The translations under genes were made by a program, and so were the position numbers. Of a stretch of 27,239 nt of DNA, positions 24,006 to 27,239 are shown piece by piece. Every line of letters begins with the position of its first letter. The first letter of the stretch is position 1. The notes beneath the pieces are model-generated. The model was not told the origin of the DNA. It saw nothing but the letters and a program-made list of their open reading frames with translations, and did not search any database. Source of the DNA: an uncultured Blautia sp. (GTDB lineage Bacteria; Bacillota; Clostridia; Lachnospirales; Lachnospiraceae). The stretch spans positions 1 through 27,239 of the forward strand of contig URVB01000051.1 in assembly GCA_900551075.1 (NCBI GenBank), in the 5' to 3' direction.

Positions 24006-25445
24006 TTACATGGATCCGTCTCTTTTCAAAACAGCAGATACTGTCTTCAGAAGAATCCTCAAATCCAGACCAAAGCTCCAGTTTTCGATATAGCTGGTGT
24101 CCAGCCGGACAACCTCCTCAAAATCTGTAATCTCGCTTCGCCCGCTTACCTGCCACATACCGGTAATACCAGGCTTGGTGGCAAGTCGGGCCCTGTGATG
24201 AAAATCATATTTTTCCCATTCATCTATGGTAGGCGGCCTGGTTCCCACCAAACTCATCTCACCCTTTAACACATTCCAGAATTGGGGAAACTCATCAATG
24301 GAAGTTTTTCGGATAAAATTGCCGATGCCCTTCCCCGTCCCTTTTTCACTGCCGATAATTCTCGGGTCATGATCCAGCTTGAACATCATCCCTCCTGCCA
24401 CCCGGTTTCCTTCCATCAACTCTGCTTTTCGTTCCTCCGCATCCATATACATACTTCGGAATTTGTATATTTTAAATTTTTTACCGTTTTTTCCGACGCG
24501 AACCTGACAAAAAAAGATCGGGCCTGGCGACTGCATATATACGATGGGGCCAATAAAGAGGGTAAGCAGCCCAGTTATAATACATCCCACAATGCCGCCT
24601 GCAATATCCATTGTCCGTTTCATAAACGCCTGTCCGGCAGTAACGCAATTAATTCCTGCGGTAAGCACCGTATAATTTCCAATCTGCTCAACAAATTGCT
24701 TTCCCCACCTTAACCGACAGGTATGCATTAGCTCCATACGTACCACAACACCCATCTCCACAAAGCGCTCAATGAGTTTTTCCGGATATGCATTGTTTTC
24801 CGAAATGCTGATGAAGACCTCATCAATCCATTCTCTGCAGACATAATCTGTGACGGAATGATAATCTGCAACAACATTTATACCATTCATCACTGTTCCA
24901 CGCATATTCTTATCCAGCAAAGCAATACCTGCAATAAAGATGGCATCAGAATCATTAATATCAATATTTTTGATTACCTTACTGACTATATCCGAGGTAG
25001 TTACAATAAGAAGAGAACGCCTCTCACAGGTATTTCTTATTCTTTTTTTTATAATCCTCAGACACAACACAGCAACGTAGCTCATAAACAGATACAGTAC
25101 CGCATGAAGGTGAATGATACTTCCTGAATGGGAACTGCTCTCTTTAATCATAATCAGATATAATACAGAAAACAGCTCCACCAGACCTATCTGCTTAATG
25201 CTCACCAAAAATACCCTATAGCAGCTTTTTTTCATTATGTTCTTATAGGTTTCTCCACATACAGAAATAATAATATCTATCAGTGTCATAACAATAATCA
25301 TGTTCTGATAACTATTAAAAAAGGACAAATCCAACACATGATGCTTAAGTAAATAAGCCAGCAAAAATGATGCCCACAGACAAATAATATCTAATAATAA
25401 AAAATCCAGATAATTCAACCAAACCTGTGCTTTTTTTCTATACAT
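24006..25445 (-). CDS. Initiating polyprenyl glycosyl-phosphotransferase (WbaP/CpsE-like)
   Basis: This 479-residue protein transfers a sugar-1-phosphate to undecaprenyl phosphate, the first step of repeat-unit synthesis. The N-terminal half has four membrane helices and a CoA-binding-like domain (DEVFISI). The C-terminal catalytic domain from about residue 274 has KRTMDIAGG, a membrane helix, KIYKFRSMYMDAEER, and SIDEFPQFWNVLKGEMSLVGTRPP, then KPGITGMWQVSGRS, all hallmarks of the bacterial sugar transferase family. The first sugar is often galactose or glucose, but the sequence does not decide. It is the first gene of the operon. AGGAT lies eight bases before the ATG, behind a roughly 480-base control region with a promoter that currently points the other way. 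Confidence 0.94.
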   Translation of the reverse strand: MYRKKAQVWLNYLDFLLLDIICLWASFLLAYLLKHHVLDLSFFNSYQNMIIVMTLIDIIISVCGETYKNIMKKSCYRVFLVSIKQIGLVELFSVLYLIMIKESSSHSGSIIHLHAVLYLFMSYVAVLCLRIIKKRIRNTCERRSLLIVTTSDIVSKVIKNIDINDSDAIFIAGIALLDKNMRGTVMNGINVVADYHSVTDYVCREWIDEVFISISENNAYPEKLIERFVEMGVVVRMELMHTCRLRWGKQFVEQIGNYTVLTAGINCVTAGQAFMKRTMDIAGGIVGCIITGLLTLFIGPIVYMQSPGPIFFCQVRVGKNGKKFKIYKFRSMYMDAEERKAELMEGNRVAGGMMFKLDHDPRIIGSEKGTGKGIGNFIRKTSIDEFPQFWNVLKGEMSLVGTRPPTIDEWEKYDFHHRARLATKPGITGMWQVSGRSEITDFEEVVRLDTSYIENWSFGLDLRILLKTVSAVLKRDGSM

Positions 25446-25484
25446 TTCTTTTCATCCTACATCCCCCAACAAATATGACTAATG

Positions 25485-25521
25485 CACAGCACATTGGCAA
25501 TCTTTCCGGTACTGTGCTGTG
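25485..25521 (-). other. Leader hairpin upstream of the polysaccharide operon
   Basis: CACAGCACA (25485-25493) and TGTGCTGTG (25513-25521) form a perfect nine-base stem around a 19-base loop, about 40 bases before the first start codon. No U-run follows on the minus strand, so it is not a terminator by itself. Its place in the leader suggests an RNA element affecting elongation, processing or translation; no known riboswitch class is recognised. Confidence 0.5.
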
Positions 25522-25556
25522 TTTCTGCTTAGTCGATGCCATCATCTGTGCGCTGC

Positions 25557-25627
25557 ACTACATAATTTCCATTATGTAGTGAATTAACGAAAGTAAATCC
25601 TTAATCGGACAATAGGTATAAAAAACT
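25557..25627. repeat. Direct-repeat copy A (71-base unit), recombination-site copy 1
   Basis: This unit begins with a recombinase-type site at 25557-25580: ten-base arms ACTACATAAT and ATTATGTAGT around a central TTCC. Including flanking C/G (25556-25581), the arms are 11-base perfect palindromes. It is followed by ATTAACGAAAG and AAATCCTT, which recur in the next copy 71 bases later. The site has the same polarity (TTCC) as copy 2 and opposite polarity to copy 3 (GGAA). Confidence 0.85.
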
Positions 25628-25651
25628 ACCACATAATTTCCATTATGTAGT
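25628..25651 (+). repeat. Left inverted repeat of the switch (site copy 2)
   Basis: This 24-base site is identical to the reverse complement of 25898-25921. It differs from copy 1 (25557-25580) by a single T-to-C change in the left arm. On the minus strand its hairpin is followed by AGTTTTTTAT, so a transcript toward the operon would meet an AU-rich stem with a U-run there. Confidence 0.9.
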
Positions 25652-25825
25652 GTATTAACGAAAGCAAATCCTTCATCAGTCAATAATGTGCTCATTTTTG
25701 ATGCAAAAAATCACACCCTATTTTGTTTTATTTAAGCAACTTGAGAATGTATTTTCTCTGTCTTTTTTTTGTACCCTTTTTTCCTGAATTTTAGATACTT
25801 TATGCACTTTTCAAAAAGCAGCTAC

Positions 25826-25854
25826 TTGACTTCCCGGAATTTCTATGCTACAAT
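25826..25854 (+). promoter_or_regulatory. Near-consensus promoter inside the invertible segment, facing right
   Basis: TTGACT (25826-25831) is followed after exactly 17 bases by TACAAT (25849-25854); each hexamer is one base from the sigma-A consensus. Transcription would begin near 25861 and run rightward through the right repeat into the recombinase gene on the antisense strand. No gene on the plus strand is available to be served in this orientation, which is why inversion toward the polysaccharide operon is the attractive reading. Confidence 0.8.
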
Positions 25855-25897
25855 TCCACCGATAAGAAAATATATGTATTTTTAAAAACAATGTTTT

Positions 25898-25921
25898 ACT
25901 ACATAATGGAAATTATGTGGT
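25898..25921 (-). repeat. Right inverted repeat of the switch (site copy 3)
   Basis: This 24-base site has arms ACTACATAAT and ATTATGTGGT around GGAA. It is a perfect inverted copy of 25628-25651 and lies six bases from the stop codon of the recombinase gene. Read rightward, its hairpin is followed by CTTTTCT, which might weakly terminate a transcript from the promoter inside the segment. Confidence 0.9.
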
Positions 25922-25926
25922 CTTTT

Positions 25927-26766
25927 CTATATCACAAGTCCCAGACGTTCTATTTTTCTGCGGTGTTCTATCCCGGTGGACATGATATAAATCCTCGTTG
26001 TATCAATGCTGCTGTGTCCCAAAATGTCCGCCAGCTTCGCAATATCCTTCTCAATTCCGTAAAAGGTTCGCGCAAACAGTTTGCGGAGATTATGCGGAAA
26101 AACCTTAGCGGGTTTCACACCGGCGGCTTCACAAAGCCCTTTCATCTGCGCCCAAATATTACTTCGATTCAGCGGCTTCCCGTTTCTGGTTATAAAGATT
26201 GCACCAGACCGAATGCCATTTTTCTTTGCGTAATCCAGCAACAGCTTTTTCAGCTTTCCAGGAAGCAGAATAATACGGGTTTTACTTTTACAGCTTACTG
26301 TAACTTCCCCATGCTTCACAGCCTCGATGGTAAAAAACCTCAGCTCAGATACGCGGATACCGGTTCCGCAAATGGTTTGCAGTACCATATTCAATTGAGG
26401 ACGGTTTTGGGATGCTTTCAGCAAGCGAAAGTATTCTGCCTTGGTCAGCTCCTTTTCTTCCGCGCAATAGGTCTGTCGCTGAACCTTGATATTTTTTACC
26501 TTACAGTCCGACCAATGCAAAAAGTCTAACAGACTGTTTATGCTGGCCAGCATGGAATTGATCGAGCGGACGGCATAATTTCCATCCATAAGTGATTCCT
26601 TATAAAGCATCATCAGTTCTTTTGCCATGGGTCTTTGATCTGCAAAACGAAAAAAAGCACGAACATCCCGTAGATATTTCTCTATGGTTGCCGTACTTTT
26701 TTCTTCCAGAATCAGATATTCATAAAATGCAAGAATATTTTCTTCAATCAGTATTCGTTCCTTCAT
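25927..26766 (-). CDS. Tyrosine site-specific recombinase (probable promoter invertase)
   Basis: This 279-residue protein is a complete member of the tyrosine recombinase/phage integrase family, of XerC/D or FimB size. The N-terminal SAM-like DNA-binding domain spans about 1-95. The catalytic set is intact: R138 in GTGIRVSEL, K162 in CKSKTR, H225 and R228 in PHNLRK, H251 in LGHSS and the nucleophile Y260 in TTRIYI. TAGGAGG precedes the ATG at 26766. It is not flanked by phage genes, and its stop is six bases from one of the inverted repeats, so local inversion of the promoter segment is its most likely task. Integration next to tRNA genes is an alternative, but no integrated element is seen. 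No convincing terminator follows it on the minus strand. Confidence 0.93.
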   Translation of the reverse strand: MKERILIEENILAFYEYLILEEKSTATIEKYLRDVRAFFRFADQRPMAKELMMLYKESLMDGNYAVRSINSMLASINSLLDFLHWSDCKVKNIKVQRQTYCAEEKELTKAEYFRLLKASQNRPQLNMVLQTICGTGIRVSELRFFTIEAVKHGEVTVSCKSKTRIILLPGKLKKLLLDYAKKNGIRSGAIFITRNGKPLNRSNIWAQMKGLCEAAGVKPAKVFPHNLRKLFARTFYGIEKDIAKLADILGHSSIDTTRIYIMSTGIEHRRKIERLGLVI

Positions 26767-27050
26767 TTAGTTTTCCTCCTAAAATATTACCTGTTTTTTA
26801 TTAAAGCAATGACCTTTCATCCTTTTCATTTTACTTTCCATGCGTTAGGCAGATCATCAAGCGAAGTAATATATATTATGCTAAAAATCAATGTTTCTTA
26901 TACAACCTTGTGCCTATGCCAGCATTGGGATAATGAGGGCATAACCTTAAAAGGATCCGGGCGGATGCCCTGGTTATGGATATGCTAAACGAAGGGAGGT
27001 AGGATTCGAGCGGAAATGAGAGATAATCCTGCTTATGCAGCACAAAATAA
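26767..27050. other. Gene-free interval between recombinase and tRNA-Cys
   Basis: I see no supported gene here. The interval holds the recombinase ribosome-binding site at its left end and two overlapping inverted repeats at about 26936-26981 (GGGCAT with ATGCCC, and CATAACC with GGTTATG). The role of these repeats is not evident. A 20-codon plus-strand frame at 27017-27079 lacks a well-placed ribosome-binding site and runs into the terminator hairpin. Confidence 0.4.
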
Positions 27051-27076
27051 AAACCTCCTGAAAACTCAGGAGGTTT
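27041..27076 (-). terminator. Intrinsic terminator of the tRNA unit
   Basis: AAACCTCCTGA (27051-27061) and TCAGGAGGTTT (27066-27076) form a perfect 11-base stem with a four-base loop. Read on the minus strand it is followed by TTTATTTTG. It begins five bases after the tRNA-Cys gene and closes the tRNA transcript. Confidence 0.92.
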
Positions 27077-27080
27077 GAAG

Positions 27081-27151
27081 AGGCGCCAACCAGATTCGAA
27101 CTGGTGATAGAGGTGTTGCAGACCTTTGCCTTACCACTTGGCTATGGCGCC
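27081..27151 (-). tRNA. tRNA-Cys (anticodon GCA)
   Basis: The 71-base minus-strand sequence folds as a cloverleaf. The acceptor GGCGCCA pairs with TGGCGCC, the D arm contains AGCCAAGTGGTAAGGC, the anticodon stem-loop reads AGGTCTGCAACACCT with anticodon GCA, and the T arm is CCAGTTCGAATCTGG. The discriminator is U, as expected for cysteine. The 3' CCA is not encoded. Confidence 0.96.
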
Positions 27152-27184
27152 ATACTTTATTATATGCAAGAATATTAAGAAAAA

Positions 27185-27239
27185 TGACTCCAAGGGGATT
27201 TGAACCCCTGTTACCGCCGTGAAAGGGCGGTGTCTTAAC
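27185..27239 (-). tRNA. tRNA-Glu (anticodon TTC), 5' part outside the window
   Basis: The minus-strand sequence contains the anticodon stem-loop CCGCCCTTTCACGGCGG (anticodon TTC), the variable loop TAACA, the T arm AGGGGTTCAAATCCCCT and the acceptor strand TGGAGTC followed by A. The D arm and 5' acceptor strand lie beyond the window end. It is 33 bases upstream of tRNA-Cys in the same direction, so the two are probably cotranscribed. Confidence 0.94.

Larger units (their letters stand above)
25628..25921. other. Putative invertible promoter segment (phase switch)
   Basis: Perfect 24-base inverted repeats at 25628-25651 and 25898-25921 bound 246 bases. The left copy has arms ACCACATAAT and ATTATGTAGT around TTCC; the right copy is its exact reverse complement with GGAA in the centre. 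Inside is a near-consensus promoter facing right. A complete tyrosine recombinase gene ends six bases from the right repeat. This is the architecture of known recombinase-driven promoter inversions in gut bacteria. By symmetry, inversion would put the -35 at 25718-25723 and the -10 at 25695-25700 facing the operon, with a leader of roughly 240 bases. In the given orientation the promoter points away, so I read this as OFF. Confidence 0.82.

Noticed and set aside
25653..25683. Leftward promoter (TTGACT at 25678-25683 and TTAATA at 25653-25658 on the minus strand) that might already drive the operon
   Set aside because: The spacer is 19 bases and the -10 is poor, so it is much weaker than the rightward promoter. 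It remains a source of possible basal expression in the present orientation.
25628..26766. Integrated phage or mobile island next to the tRNA genes, with the recombinase as its integrase
   Set aside because: No tRNA-end duplication, no phage or conjugation genes and no excision factor are seen; the recombinase lies beside the inverted promoter repeats instead.
27017..27079. 20-codon plus-strand frame before tRNA-Cys
   Set aside because: There is no properly spaced ribosome-binding site, and the frame runs through the tRNA terminator hairpin.

Overview
The window looks like a chromosomal segment of a low-to-moderate-GC Firmicute of class Clostridia, most likely a gut Lachnospiraceae member. 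The reasons are strong GGAGG ribosome-binding sites, the style of the secreted and Ig-like proteins, the tRNA-Cys/tRNA-Glu pair without encoded CCA, and the capsule locus layout. The genus cannot be fixed from the sequence alone. Every convincing protein gene and both tRNAs lie on the minus strand, so transcription runs from high to low coordinates.

Region 1 (27239 down to about 26770): the 3' part of a tRNA-Glu gene, a complete tRNA-Cys gene and a clear intrinsic terminator. Region 2 (26766-25446): a complete tyrosine site-specific recombinase, then a 480-base gene-free control region. This region holds a 24-base perfect inverted repeat pair (25628-25651 and 25898-25921) bounding 246 bases, plus a third copy of the site (25557-25580). 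A near-consensus promoter sits inside the segment and points AWAY from the polysaccharide operon. I read this as an invertible-promoter phase switch, caught here in the OFF orientation.

Region 3 (25445-15729), the conserved export, assembly and regulation module: initiating glycosyl-phosphate transferase, PHP-type tyrosine phosphatase (CpsB/YwqE-like), a membrane-anchored Ig-like protein, two consecutive fused Wzz/BY-kinase proteins, a second membrane-anchored Ig-like protein, a VanZ-LytR/CpsA/Psr fusion, a class B sortase-like protein lacking both its catalytic His and Cys, and a secreted protein of unknown function. Region 4 (15579-5792), the AT-richer structure-specifying module: UDP-glucose dehydrogenase, DUF4422 transferase, PssD/PssE glycosyltransferase pair, hexapeptide acyltransferase, two GT2 glycosyltransferases, Wzy polymerase, Wzx flippase and UDP-galactopyranose mutase. 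Together these predict a Wzx/Wzy-type exopolysaccharide or capsule with a uronic acid, galactofuranose and probably O-acetyl groups, attached to the wall by the LCP protein and tuned by kinase/phosphatase cycling.

Region 5 (5641-267): a YfhO-family membrane protein with its own strong promoter, a 32-base tandem repeat built from the 3' end of that gene, an M14 zinc carboxypeptidase, a DUF308 membrane protein with an intrinsic terminator, and an ECF sigma factor. The final 266 bases hold no convincing gene.

The most interesting signals are the three-site promoter switch beside its likely recombinase, the active-site-less sortase next to the VanZ-LCP fusion, and the two Ig-like anchored proteins bracketing the twin tyrosine kinases.
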